In this document: positions 52,017 through 62,700 of the stretch, piece after piece | Numbering within the stretch: position 1 is the first letter of the stretch | How the letters are laid out: every line of letters begins with the position of its first letter | Assembly (NCBI RefSeq): GCF_008693005.1 | Contig: NZ_VXKE01000019.1 | Location: 1-64,000, forward strand | Reading direction: 5' to 3' | From: Helicobacter canis | GTDB lineage: Bacteria > Campylobacterota > Campylobacteria > Campylobacterales > Helicobacteraceae | DNA: 64,000 nt | Notes under the pieces: generated by a model | The model's input: only the letters and a program-made list of their open reading frames with translations | Databases searched by the model: none | What the model was told of the DNA's origin: nothing | Translations under genes and position numbers: made by a program

Positions 52017-55000
52017 CTAAAATCTATATTCTATTTTCACCAGCCCGCTTACTCCCATTCTCCCACTCATAGTCGCCTGCAAGTTCGCCGCAGCTCCCAA
52101 AGTCAGCGCACCCACCTTATAGTCCCCCATACAATCAAGCTTATATATCATCTCATCACCCTGCAAGGCATAGCCGATAAAGCGATTCGCCCCATCTATC
52201 CCCACTTGCACATCGCCAGCCCTTGCAAAAGCCTTTTTCCCAGCCCCCCGAATGCTAAAGAAAAAGCTCTTATTTGTGTAGGCATACTCTAGCCCTGCTA
52301 GCCCACTTAGCGCGTAGTAGGTATAGTCATTGACCCTTAGTAGATCTAGCGCATACCCAGCCATCATATTTGCCACATACTCTAGCCCTAGCACCGGCTT
52401 TATCGCATTGCCTCTGTCTATCTCAAGTGCGTATTTATAAGTCGCATTGACCCCCACGCTATGATTAAGCGTCTCGATCCTATCCACATTTTGTGCGGAT
52501 TTTTGGCTTAGGCTTGCGACATAGCTGCCATCAAGCTGCAGCTCATTTGCCCCAAGCTTCATCGCGCTATACAGCCCAGCCCCATAGTTCATCGCATTTT
52601 CCCTATACGCGCTATTGCTCCCAAAGCTTGCGCCAAAGCTTAGTAGCCCCCCTGCTACCCAGCTTCTCTCCCCACTGCCAAAGCTCCTGTCATAGCCCAT
52701 ACTCGTGCTAGCATATGCGAGATAGCCGCTGCTTGTGCTACCACCTGCGCCATTGAAATACCCACCCCCAGCGTTGATCCACGCATTATTACGCGGCAGC
52801 TTGTTTAAAGCCGCCCTTGTGAGCGATTTATCTAGCACATCGCTTTTAAGCGCGGCAAGGCGGACAGCTTGATTTAGCGGCGCGTCTTTGCGGCTAAGTC
52901 GCAGTAGGCTTATGCGGTTTGTGATGACATTGTGCTGCTCGTTGATTAGGGCTAGGTTGGCATCTTGGCTGACATTTTTGGCGATTTGCTTGGCATTGTC
53001 ATCAATCTTTTGGACACCTTGCAGCAGCTGAGAAGCAGCGGCTACGCTATGCTTGTTAAACGCTGCATCAAGCACTAGATAATGATCTCTCTGTGCTTGC
53101 AGCAGGCTATCTAGCAGTGTTTTCTGCCGAGAATCTATGTCATTTATGCTTGGCAGTGTTTTGCTGATGTCGGCTAGGATTTTACTAGGATCGACTTGGT
53201 TTATATCTGTGAAGCTTATGTCTATGCCTTTATCTGTGTGCGTAGCCACAGCCTGTCGTATGCTGCGGCTAGTCTGCCCTTCAAAGCCCACGATGAGATC
53301 GCCCTTTGTCTCTAGCTTTTTTGCCTTTACCATTGGGTAGGATTTACTGCCATCGTGGTTTAAAGTCGTATCGGCAAAAAGCTCATCGTGTGAGTTAGCA
53401 AACTTCACATTCACTCGGGCGTTGTTTTCAAAAGTCAAGTTCGTATTACTCAAATCTAGGGCTAGGAAGCGATTGTCATCGCTAGTGGTTGCGCCGCTGC
53501 TTGATTGATCGCTGCTGCTTGTGCTTGTGTTATTTGTGCTGCCGACATTGCTAAGGTGTAGCATATCTGTGATTGTAAGGCTTGCTATCGTGCCATTGCT
53601 ACCGCTGCCTGTGTTACCATTTCCATTCCACGCGATAGATTTGCCTTGCTCGTGGTGGAGCGTTTGTGCCATTATGTTGTTGCTACCGCCATTGCTAGAG
53701 AAATTGATATTGTTTAAGCTTGTGCTATCGTTCATATACTCAAACCATACTTTTGAGTTGTTTTGTAAGCTTATGCTAGGGATTTGAGAGTCTTTAGCGA
53801 TATAGAGTGTGGAGCCGCTGACAGTGATTGTGGGTGTTGTAGTTTGGCTAGGAGTCGTGCTTCTAGCAGTAGGTGTTGTGGTGTTGCTTTTGCCAAAGTC
53901 TTCTTTAGCGGTGTAGAGCGCAGTAAAGGGGCTGTCTTTGATACTAATGCTCTCTACGCTTAGGCTAGAATCTTTATCTATCCATATCAAGCTTTCTACC
54001 TTATCAACACTCAAGGACTTTGCGGTAAAGGTGCTGCCATTAAGTAGAGTTAAGCCTCCTGCTAGGAGCTTGATGTCATCTTGCTTGGCGTCAAAGGTGG
54101 AGTTGCTATCTAAATACACACTTGCTTCAAAGCTTTTAATGCCATTATTTTTAGATTCTATCTTTGAGCTATTTTTTGCGATTATATCGCCTTTATAGGT
54201 GATAGTGTCTTTTGGATCGCCATTGTTAAGGCTTTTGCTTTGTATGCTTTGGCTAAGGTTTTTGCTATCGTTGCTATCAAGATAGAGCGTTTTACTATTA
54301 AACTCTAGGGTAGAGTTATCAAGTGTGATATTTGCTTTGACATCGGCATTTTTTTCTATATAGAGCTTTGAGCCGTTATCAAGGCTGATATTCCCGCGAT
54401 ACTCCCTTTGCAGCCAATCGGGCTGCTCAAAAGAGACGGTTTCATTTCTTGTTTTATTGGGATCTTTCCTATCGTATTTATTGATGTAATACCCTACTTC
54501 ACAAATACCCAAGAATTCAGGACCTTGGCAGCCTGTTCTCCAAGTCGCGTGTGGCACAGGTTTGCCCTGCAAAGCGATATGCTGACCGCTCCCCTTTAGC
54601 TCTTTTATAGCAAAGCCCCCATCAAAGATGATTGCTCTATTTGCACTATCCCCATTACTCCCACTTTTACCATTTGTGCCATTGCTAGCAGCCTGTGCTT
54701 GTATGGTGGTATTGCCGTCAATATGGGCGTGTATCATCGTTTTGCTTGTGTTATTGAGTGTGAGTGTAGAGAGTGTGTTTTCATTGCTATTAGTTATCAA
54801 TGCTGCGGCATTATAAGCTCTAACCCCACTCATCGTAGCATTAAAGCCATTGAGATTGAGTGTGCCTCCACTTTTGCTAAAGCTCACTTGATTATAATCG
54901 CTTATCGCCTTGTCATTCTCAATTATCAGCTCACCCTCTCTATTGCCTAGATATACGCTTTTAAAGCTATTTTCAGCCCTTAGCCTTACCTTGCCCTCGC

Positions 55001-56146
55001 CCATACGCAAAGCACCATTTGTTTGCTTAGTTACTTCTAGCTCCCCCTTGCCGATTTTATGTAAATCCCCTTTGACTTCTATATCCCATACCACTTTAGA
55101 ATCTTTCTCATCTATATCTATCCCCGCACCTTTAAAAGAGCCGCTGCCTGTAATGTTAAGCGTTTTACCCCCCCCCCCCTTAAGATTATTCCCCCCATTC
55201 CCTGCTGCACTTCGTTATTGATAACTATTGTCCCACTCTCAGTATATACGCTGTCTTTATTTTGTTCATTTTGATATGTCTCACCATTTGCAACCCTTTG
55301 CACTTCAAATTGTTTTTTAAAATTATCAAGCCGACTAGGATCAGTAATAGCCCAAAAAGTATTTACAACTTTTTGTCCGCTTGGTGTCCCGCCGTGAGTA
55401 GTCCCTACAAGCTCCCATTCTTGCGTTTTGTTATTAAAGACAAAAATAGGGCTTCCGCTATCGCCTGAGTTAATCACGCCCTTAATAGGTCCATAATGAT
55501 TGCCATTTGGTCTTACCACTAATTGATTGCCGCCAATATCGTTTGGCTTGACATAAAATAAGCTTCCTGCTCTAGCTCCTGTTCTTACCATCTCTTTAGC
55601 ATTAGGGCTACCATCCCAATGTTGAAAGCTCATAATCCCACTGCCACTTCTATAAATAACAATGCGATTGTCATCTTTATAGCGAGTCATATAATTTTCT
55701 GCATTGTTTTTCAACTCATTAAAACTTATAACTTTATATCCCCCCTCTACGATAAATTTATTAACTCTTGTATATGCCGAGTCATTTGCGTATGTTGTAA
55801 CGCTTTTATCAGCATACGATGAATCGCCGATTCTAATATTTGAGTCTAGGACTTGTGGTCTGCCATTTGGATGCACGATATGCTTTGATGAAGCCATATA
55901 AGCCCCACCGACTGAAGTTTTATTTGCACCATTAAATTTAGAAAAATCAGGGAAAGGTAAGTCTGGCAGATCAACTACTACGCCATCTTTTTTAGTGATT
56001 GTGAGATTTTTCGCCCCCGGAGTAAATTGCCCTAGATTTTGCCCAAAGTCTAGGTAGTCGCGCGTGTAGAAGTTATATCTATCCACATTCATCGCCCACA
56101 AGCCCTGTGCCACCACAAGAGAGACACATAGCACCTTTGCTTTCAT
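52017..56146 (-). CDS. S6-type serine-protease autotransporter, phase-variable, out of frame as read
   Basis: The first frame (from ATG 56146, AAGGA upstream) has a signal peptide, a conserved RYNFYTRDYLDFGQN start and a chymotrypsin-like S6 protease: His89 (SSKHIVHP), Asp122 (ANDSAYTRVNKFIVE) and Ser230 in GDSGSPIF. At a G12 tract (55168-55179) it runs out of frame and stops within about 20 codons. The second frame continues KTLNITGSGSFKGAG, a beta-helix passenger, and ends with a C-terminal beta-barrel domain finishing in -VKIEYRF. Ten or thirteen Gs would give one protein of about 1376 residues (thirteen). So the gene is OFF in this reading. Substrate unknown. Confidence 0.85.
55168..55179 (-). 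repeat. Poly-G tract (G12 on coding strand), contingency locus
   Basis: Twelve C on the plus strand, translated as RGGGV in the truncated frame. A length of 10 or 13 joins the protease to the passenger and barrel. The count agrees with the translated frame. Confidence 0.9.
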
Positions 56147-56282
56147 TGATAATCCTTGCATTGATATTCCTTGTTTGTCGTTAGAGAGCCGCAATCCTAG
56201 CACACGCAAATTTAAGCCAAGCATAAAATGACAGAAAAAAGCGTGAAGTATAAAAAGTGGATTCTAGGGTGGTGGATTCTAG

Positions 56283-56400
56283 GGGTAAGGATTCGGCTTT
56301 GCGCGATAAATCGTGGATTTCTGCGCGCGTGCTGCGGTTACATACGCTTTAGTATGCGCCCTTGCACGCGCTTGAAAAACCCCAATTTCTCATCGCAAAA
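56283..56400. repeat. Long hairpin repeat, copy 9
   Basis: GGATTCGGCTTTGCGCGATAA, then GTGGATTTCTGC, GCGTGCTGCGGTTACATAC, apical hairpin, GCACGCGCTTGAAAAACCCC and CATCGCAAAAC. Close relative of the copy inside the GT2 gene (7235-7330). Confidence 0.75.
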
Positions 56401-56521
56401 CAAGGGACACCGCTCGGCGTTAGCCGATGTTTCTTTAGAAATCCTAGAATCCTTTGCTAGTTTTTTTACAATTCTTGCTTTAATCCTAGAATCCACTTTT
56501 GCGACTTTGCGTTTGTTTCTC

Positions 56522-56562
56522 TGTCATTGCGAGACTTCCGCAAGGAAGTCGTGGCAATCCAT
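56522..56562. repeat. REP-like repeat
   Basis: TGTCATTGCGAGACTTCC, centre GCAAGGAAGTC, GTGGCAATCCAT. Confidence 0.85.
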
Positions 56563-56623
56563 ATAAAGAAAAGCACAAAAAAACGCAAAAGTGGATTCTA
56601 GTGGGGGAGTGAGAGTGTGGAGA

Positions 56624-56736
56624 GTGGATTGCTTCGCTTCGCTCACAATGACAGAAAAACAACACCTACACAAGCACCGCGCGCAATGACAGCCCCTCCG
56701 TCATCGCGAGCCGCGTTAGCGGCGTGGCGATCCATT
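56624..56736. repeat. Cluster of REP-like repeats
   Basis: Three units: 56624-56652 (GTGGATTGCTTCGCTTCGCT ending ACAATGACAG), a half unit 56671-56692, and 56700-56735 (GTCATCGCGAGCCGC ... GCGTGGCGATCC). Confidence 0.8.
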
Positions 56737-56764
56737 TGCCAAAAGTGGATTCTAGGGAGGTTGT

Positions 56765-57721
56765 TTATAGTCGATATTTTTGCGCACAATCGTGCAAAAT
56801 CCGCTCACAAAGCTGCTCCCTAGACTCTATCTGTGCGTCTTGGAATTTGGCGCGGATATAGGTGGCTTGGCGTTTGGCTAGCTGGCGCGTGTGGGTGGTG
56901 ATAAGTGGCTCTAGTTCGCTAGATTCTAGCTCTCTATTAAAGTAGCGCAGGCATTCCTTTAGCCCTATGGCTTTAAATGGCTCAATGGCGCGCCCATAGC
57001 TCTCTAGCAAATATCTTGCTTCATCAAGTAGCCCAGAATCTAGCATAGCTTTTGTGCGCGCTTGTATGCGTGCGTGTAGCTCAGCTTTGGGCGTGTGTAT
57101 GGTGTAGATTCTAGGCTTTTGGATTAGGGGGGATCTGGCGTGGGTGGCAAAATACACACTAGGGGCGATGTGTGTGGCAAAGTAGAGAGAGAGTAGCTTT
57201 TGCACTCTATAGGTGTCAGTAGGTGCTATGCGTAGTGCGCTTTGTGGGTCAATCTCTGCTAAAAATGCGTAGGGATTGGGCAGGGCTTCTATGCGCTTTT
57301 GTATAGCACTTTGCTCTTCTTGGCTTAAGCTAGGCATAGCAGATAGCCCTTCATATAGGCAGCTTAGGTAGAATCCACTTCCACCTACAATGAGTAAAAA
57401 CTCTTTTTTACACTGCTTGAGTGCTTGTGCAAAAAGTGTGCGGAAGACTTCAGCACTGCAGTGCTCGCTTGGCTCAAGCACATTGATAGCATAGTGGGGG
57501 ATCTGGGCTAGGGCTGCTTGGCTAGGCTTGGCAGAGGCGATATTGATCTCTTTATAAATGCTTAGAGAATCTATGGAGAAAATCTCTGCGTCTAAGGCAG
57601 TGGCTAGCTCTAGGGCGAGATCTGTTTTGCCGCTTGCGGTGGGGGCGACTAGGGCTAGAATCTTGGGCTTACACGCTAGGCTAGATTCTAGCTTGGCAGG
57701 CAGGCTTTTGGGCGTGGGCAT
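56765..57721 (-). CDS. miaA: tRNA dimethylallyltransferase
   Basis: Adds the isopentenyl group to A37 of tRNAs reading UNN codons. 318 residues with P-loop VAPTASGKTDLALELA, FSIDSLSIYKEINIASAKPS, and VGGSGFYLSCLYEG. Length is normal. Starts 3 bp after the ftsW stop, so it is co-transcribed with it. Its downstream region is repeat-filled. Confidence 0.95.
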   Translation of the reverse strand: MPTPKSLPAKLESSLACKPKILALVAPTASGKTDLALELATALDAEIFSIDSLSIYKEINIASAKPSQAALAQIPHYAINVLEPSEHCSAEVFRTLFAQALKQCKKEFLLIVGGSGFYLSCLYEGLSAMPSLSQEEQSAIQKRIEALPNPYAFLAEIDPQSALRIAPTDTYRVQKLLSLYFATHIAPSVYFATHARSPLIQKPRIYTIHTPKAELHARIQARTKAMLDSGLLDEARYLLESYGRAIEPFKAIGLKECLRYFNRELESSELEPLITTHTRQLAKRQATYIRAKFQDAQIESREQLCERILHDCAQKYRL

Positions 57722-57724
57722 AGG

Positions 57725-58903
57725 CTAGGATTTTTGGTATTGGGCTTTTTGGCTAATACTTAGCACAAGCCCTATGGCAAGGCAGTTTGCTAGCATAGAG
57801 CTACCCCCATAGCTAAGGAAAGGCACGGCAATGCCTTTTAGCGGGATAAGCCCAGCTACTCCTAGGGCGTTTATGATAAAGCTTATTCCTATAAGCATAG
57901 CCACCCCTATGCAAAAGAGATAATACACATCATTTTGCACGCGATTGGCGACTTTAAGCACACGAAAGACCACAAGCATAAGCAGCCCCACGCACACACT
58001 AAGCCCAAGGAATCCCAGCTCTTCAGTAATCCCTGCTAGCACCATATCTGTATGCACTTCGCTTAGAAAGCCTAGCTTGATCGTGCCATTGCCCAGCCCT
58101 TGCCCTAGTAGTCCGCCATTGTGTATGGCATTGGTAGCGTGATAGATTTGGTAAGGCTCTGGGAGATTCTCCACGCGCAAATACTGCTCAAATCCTTGGG
58201 GTAAAATCGCTAGCACGGAGTCTTGGGCATTTGCCCACCAGAGCTTTAGGCGCAGGATTCTGTGTGGTGATATGGCGATAAAAATGCTAGCAAGAGCTGA
58301 GCTTACAAGCAGCAAAATCCCAAATAGCCCCACGCTTCCACCAGCTGCGATGAGCATTACTACAAGTGTAAGGGCTAGTAGCACCACCTGCCCTAAGTCA
58401 TTTTGCAGCACGGCTATGAGCAGCACGGCGATGAGAAACACCGCAACATAAGGCAAAATCACTAGAATCTCTTGCGCTATGGTGCGCTTGTGGTTATCGA
58501 CAAACTTGCGCGAGAAGCTCCACGCTAGGAAAAAGACAAAGCCGATTTTAAAAAACTCGCTTGGCGCGATAGAGATAAATGGCAGCCGTATCCACCGCTT
58601 TGCACCCCCAGCAGAAGTCGCCAAACTCTCTGGCAAAAATGGCATAAGTAGCATAAGGATAAGCGCGACAAAAAAGAGCAAGAATCCAAACTTTAAAAAG
58701 TATTTTTCTGGAGCGATTTGAGCGATCATCCACATTAGCAAAATCCCAAGCACAGCACTCGCAAACTCCCTTTGGAAAAAGTGCCACTCGCTATAATGAT
58801 AGGCAAGCGTGGTGTAGGCAGGTAGAGAGTAGCTCATCACCACGCCGATGATTATTAAAGCTCCAGCATAGAAAAATAGCTTAGAATCCGCACGCAAATC
58901 CAT
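57725..58903 (-). CDS. ftsW: Lipid II polymerase FtsW
   Basis: SEDS-family septal peptidoglycan polymerase. 392 residues, ten membrane helices; GGAKRWIRLPFISIAPSEFFKIGFVFFLAW, YHATNAIHNGGLLGQGLGNG, HTDMVLAGITEELGFLG and LPFLSYGGSSMLANCLAIGL are SEDS/FtsW motifs. The residue pattern and company of miaA favour FtsW over RodA. The ATG at 58903 follows AGGA; an earlier TTG at 58909 is possible. Confidence 0.9.
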   Translation of the reverse strand: MDLRADSKLFFYAGALIIIGVVMSYSLPAYTTLAYHYSEWHFFQREFASAVLGILLMWMIAQIAPEKYFLKFGFLLFFVALILMLLMPFLPESLATSAGGAKRWIRLPFISIAPSEFFKIGFVFFLAWSFSRKFVDNHKRTIAQEILVILPYVAVFLIAVLLIAVLQNDLGQVVLLALTLVVMLIAAGGSVGLFGILLLVSSALASIFIAISPHRILRLKLWWANAQDSVLAILPQGFEQYLRVENLPEPYQIYHATNAIHNGGLLGQGLGNGTIKLGFLSEVHTDMVLAGITEELGFLGLSVCVGLLMLVVFRVLKVANRVQNDVYYLFCIGVAMLIGISFIINALGVAGLIPLKGIAVPFLSYGGSSMLANCLAIGLVLSISQKAQYQKS

Positions 58904-59049
58904 AGACAAATCCTAGTGAAAAGTAAAAGTGGATTCTAGCACAATCCATTCTTTTTGTGCTTGCGGCTTTAAGATAAAGCTACAAAGTTTAATAAAAAGT
59001 GCGATGTAATGAAATCTACTTTAATGCAGCTAGAAAGTAAAGGATTTGT

Positions 59050-59439
59050 ATGCAGCACCCAAATATTCGGGCATTGATATTGTATGTATGGATAGTGTTT
59101 GTGCTGCTGGGGATAACAGCGAGCATAGTGAGCGCATTTAGCCTAGTGAAGCCTAAGCCCCAAGATCTCACAGCACCTGCAAGCTGGTGCGCCAAAGGCG
59201 ATGGAGTCGCGTGCTTCTATGTCGCGCAAAATCTCTTGTTTGGCGATAAAAAGGCGAGTGATATTGTGCGTGCTAGGGCGTTTTACTCTAGGGCGTGTGT
59301 GCTTGGGGTTAGCAATGCGTGCTATGAATTTAGCAAGCTTCAAGCATCTCCGGCTAGAATGTATGCAAGCTATTGGCGGCTATGGGAGCGCGAGGCACTA
59401 GGGCAATATGACATAGACGGAGCATTGTCTAAACACTAG
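59050..59439 (+). CDS. Small membrane-anchored Sel1-like protein
   Basis: 129 residues. N-terminal membrane helix (about 9-32), then one Sel1-like repeat with paired cysteines: WCAKGDGVACFYVAQNLLFG and ARAFYSRACVLGVSNACYEFSKL, resembling the Helicobacter cysteine-rich (Hcp) family but with only one to two repeats. Probably periplasmic with disulfides. No clear operon partner. The function is unknown. Confidence 0.65.
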   Translation: MQHPNIRALILYVWIVFVLLGITASIVSAFSLVKPKPQDLTAPASWCAKGDGVACFYVAQNLLFGDKKASDIVRARAFYSRACVLGVSNACYEFSKLQASPARMYASYWRLWEREALGQYDIDGALSKH

Positions 59440-59565
59440 AATCTACTTTTTCAAGCGATTCAGCTTTGGGTGAGCAATGCGGTTGATTACACGATTTTTA
59501 TGGCAGTCATTACCAATCTAGGTAACTCCTACCCTAAAAATCGTGTAAAACAGCCACAGCCCCAC
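59436..59565. repeat. Long hairpin repeat, inverted partner of 2010-2139
   Basis: Same 130-bp segment as at 2010-2139 in opposite orientation: flank CAAGCGATTCAGC, arms around the TTACC/GGTAA apex, exit CCACAGCCCCAC. One arm has TTTTTATGG where the other copy has the complement of TTTTTAGGG, so the stem is slightly damaged. Confidence 0.85.
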
Positions 59566-59791
59566 TGCAAAACCAGCGAAGCGGTGCAAGGCGTAGCCGC
59601 AGCAGGTTTCTTTAGAAATCTTAGAATCGTTTTTTCACAATCAGTCCCAATCCTAGAATACCTTTATCTATATAATGATCTCTTGCAAAGCGTTTTTTTT
59701 TTTTTTTTGTATAATCGCGCAAATTTTTAAGGCATTCAAGGCACTACCGCGATTTTGTGGCAAATATCCACACAGAGACAAGGAGAGATGA
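59440..59791. other. Spacer ahead of the second autotransporter
   Basis: Contains the hairpin repeat to 59565, a TTTCTTTAGAAATC-type repeat near 59607, and a promoter with a T16 tract (59683-59715). No gene. Confidence 0.65.
59683..59715 (+). promoter_or_regulatory. Promoter with T16 tract, probable transcriptional phase variation
   Basis: A possible -35 TTGCAA (59683-59688), a run of sixteen T (59693-59708) and a perfect -10 TATAAT (59710-59715). The spacer is 21 bp, longer than the 17-18 optimum, so loss of three or four T would be expected to raise activity. It lies about 75 bp before the autotransporter start. Comparable poly-T promoter switches are known in Helicobacter adhesin genes. 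Confidence 0.65.
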
Positions 59792-62700
59792 GTGAGAGGC
59801 TTGCGTATTTCCATAGCATTATCCGCCTTGCTTTTAGCCCAAGCCGATGCGCAGATTATTCACGCTGATAAGTTTTTCTACCGCGATTTTTTGGACCTAG
59901 GGCAGAATAAGGGGGCGTTTGCCGCTGGGGCGCAAGGCGTGGTGATAGAGTCAGCCAAGCAGCCCGGCGCCTCTATGCGCTTTGAAGCCCCTATCATCGA
60001 TCAATCCGCCAGAAGTAATAATGGCAACTCCACTTCCCTTGGGCGCAACTTCGTCATCACCGCTACCCATGTGGTAGGGAGTAGCGGTAGTAGCAGCGAC
60101 TCGCTTGCTAATGCGTCAAATGTAGAGATAAGACGCTGGGGGCAGACTTCTTACACTATCAACACAGATAATAAATCTCAAAATCAGGGCTTTGATGTGT
60201 CTTTTGCGCGGTTTAATAAATATATCGTAGAGGGCGAGACAGAAATCTTTGACGCGGGGTTAGAGTCAGATCAAGGTATCACCGCTAGTAAGCCTAACCC
60301 GACAAAAGAAGCAGAGAATCTAAAAAAGCTAAAAGAATATTTACAGAAACAAAAAGACTCTAATGGCAATCTTATCGTGTTTCAAGCAGGGTCAGGGAGA
60401 CTGAGCCTTTTTAACGCTCCGGGCGGTGGCTTTAAAGAAGCAGGGATCGCTGCGATTACCGGGACGCGTGGAGGGAGCTTGAGCGGTGCGATTGATTTTG
60501 AGAAAATCACTTATCAAAATTCAAAGGCGAATCAAAATGTCGATGCTAGGGGACTCCAAATAGTAGAGCGCACCGATCTTACTTGGGTCAATGCTATAAG
60601 CCCAGGAGATAGCGGAAGTGGATTCTATATCTATGATAAGACGAAGCAAAAATGGCTACTACTTGGTGTAACTGCCCAAGCGGATTTTGTAGGGGGTGGG
60701 ACTTCTGCTATTGCTGTGGCGACTAAAAAGGATTTTGAGAAGTTTAAAGAGAGTAATGAGCAAAATATTGATTTAATGGGGTTGCATACTTGGACTTTTG
60801 ATGGGAGTGGATTCCAAAATGGAAGCTGGACAGGCAAGCAGCAAAACAAAGACATCGTGTTTAGCAATGGTGGGAGCATAGAAGTCCAAAAAGACATACG
60901 CTTGCTTGATAGCGGGCAAACCGGTGGCTTTGTCTTTAAAGCTGGAAATGGAGCAAATGCTAGCAGTCCCACAACCTACAAAATCACAAGCAAAAATGGT
61001 CAGCTCTATGGCTTTGACGGGGCGGGGCTTGATATCGAGGAAAATGTCAAAGTAGAGTGGGGACTAGGCTTTATCAAGGGTAATGGCACTGGCGATAAAA
61101 GGGGTGTCAATGACGCCCTGCATAAAGTCGGTAAAGGCACACTGGTCATAACCACAAAGTATGATACGCCGCCAGATGATGGCAAATACGGCTACCTGCG
61201 CGTGGGCGATGGGAAAGTGGTCTTTGATACCGAGTCTCAAGCCTTTAATGGCGTGTATCTCACAAGTGGGCGCGGGACTTTGGAGCTGGTAAATGGCAAG
61301 GCGCAAGCCTTTGGCGCGGTGAAAGATCCTTCACAGCTAGATTCTACGCTCCCAAATCACTTCATACTAAACCAAGAGCATAGAGACAAGCTAGGAATCT
61401 ACTTTGGCAATGGCGGCGGGAACTTGGACCTAAAGGGCAATAGCCTAACGCTCAATGCTATCTCTAGCAATGACGCGCGTGCAAATATTATCAACACTGA
61501 TGAGAAAAACACAAGCACGATGACTATCGAGGGCTTGGGCTACGATAAGGATAAAAAGAAAACAAGCAGCAAAGCCGACACTATTATCCACGCGAGCTTT
61601 GGGCAAAGCACAGATTCTAAAAAAGATAATGCCGATAAAAATAACAATATAAATCTTGTCTATAAAGGCGATGAGAAAGCTGCTACTGATGAAAATAAAG
61701 CCGCGCTCGTCTTTGACGGCAATGTCAATGCCAAGGGCTTGCAGGTAGATAGCGGCAAGGTCGTGCTGCAAGGACACCCCACAACCCACGCATATATACG
61801 AGATCAAAACATAACAACAAACCTTGGAACACAGAATTTTTTAAAACTCGTTATAAAAGCCGAGGGCAGCAAACTGCCCGACTGGATGGACCTAAGTCGC
61901 CCTAGCACACTAGAGCAGCCCGACTGGGACCACAGAGTGTTTAAGATTGGCAAGATTGATTTACAAAGCTCAAGGCTTGATGTGGGGCGTGAAGCGACTT
62001 TGGAGGGTAATATTACAGCGGATTCTAGCTCGGCGATTAACTTTGGCGGGGATATAGACCATTACATCGATAAAAAGGACGGCGAAAACACCACGGGCAA
62101 TGGCTTTGAATACCAGCAAGAAGTAGAAAAAAAGAAGCTAAAAGAAGCAACACAGAAGCTCGCCAATCAAACTATCCACTTCAAAGGCAGTATTGATGCC
62201 ACAGGCACGACAATAAACTCACACATTTATGACTTCAACGCCAAGCTTGATTTGAAAAATAGCGCGAAGCTTAATGCAGATTTTCTAACCCTTGATAGAG
62301 AGACGCACGCAAGCGGCGCGATTCTTACAATGAATACTAACAGCAGTGCAAATGTGAAAAATCTTATTTTCAAAGGGCTTAATGGCAGTGCGAATGACAT
62401 CGTAAATATCACAGGCGGCTCGAGCCTTAAGGTTACAGAATCTCTAGGCTTTGAGAAATCGACTTTTGATTTGAAAAATCTTAGCTCTATTGGTGGAAGC
62501 AGCTTCACAAAGCCCACAAACTACGATATTTTTGTCAAAGATAGCTCCCAGATCACAGGAGATAGCACAGACATCACCGGCAATGTCGGCGTGATGAATG
62601 AATCTAGCCTTACGCTAAAATCTATCACGCTAAAAGATATTAGCTCGACAACAGGGGCAGACTCTACACAAGCGCAATCCACCCCAGAATCTAGCAAGCA

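Larger units (their letters stand above)
56147..56764. other. Spacer filled with repeats
   Basis: No gene. Holds the promoter zone of the minus-strand autotransporter (TGCTAGGAT near 56200 is a possible extended -10), a hairpin element (56283-56400) and four REP-like units (56522-56562, 56624-56736). miaA ends at its right edge. Confidence 0.6.

Noticed and set aside
59788..59790. ATG at 59788 as autotransporter start
   Set aside because: This frame closes after roughly 25 codons; the GTG at 59792 opens the long frame and encodes a proper signal peptide.
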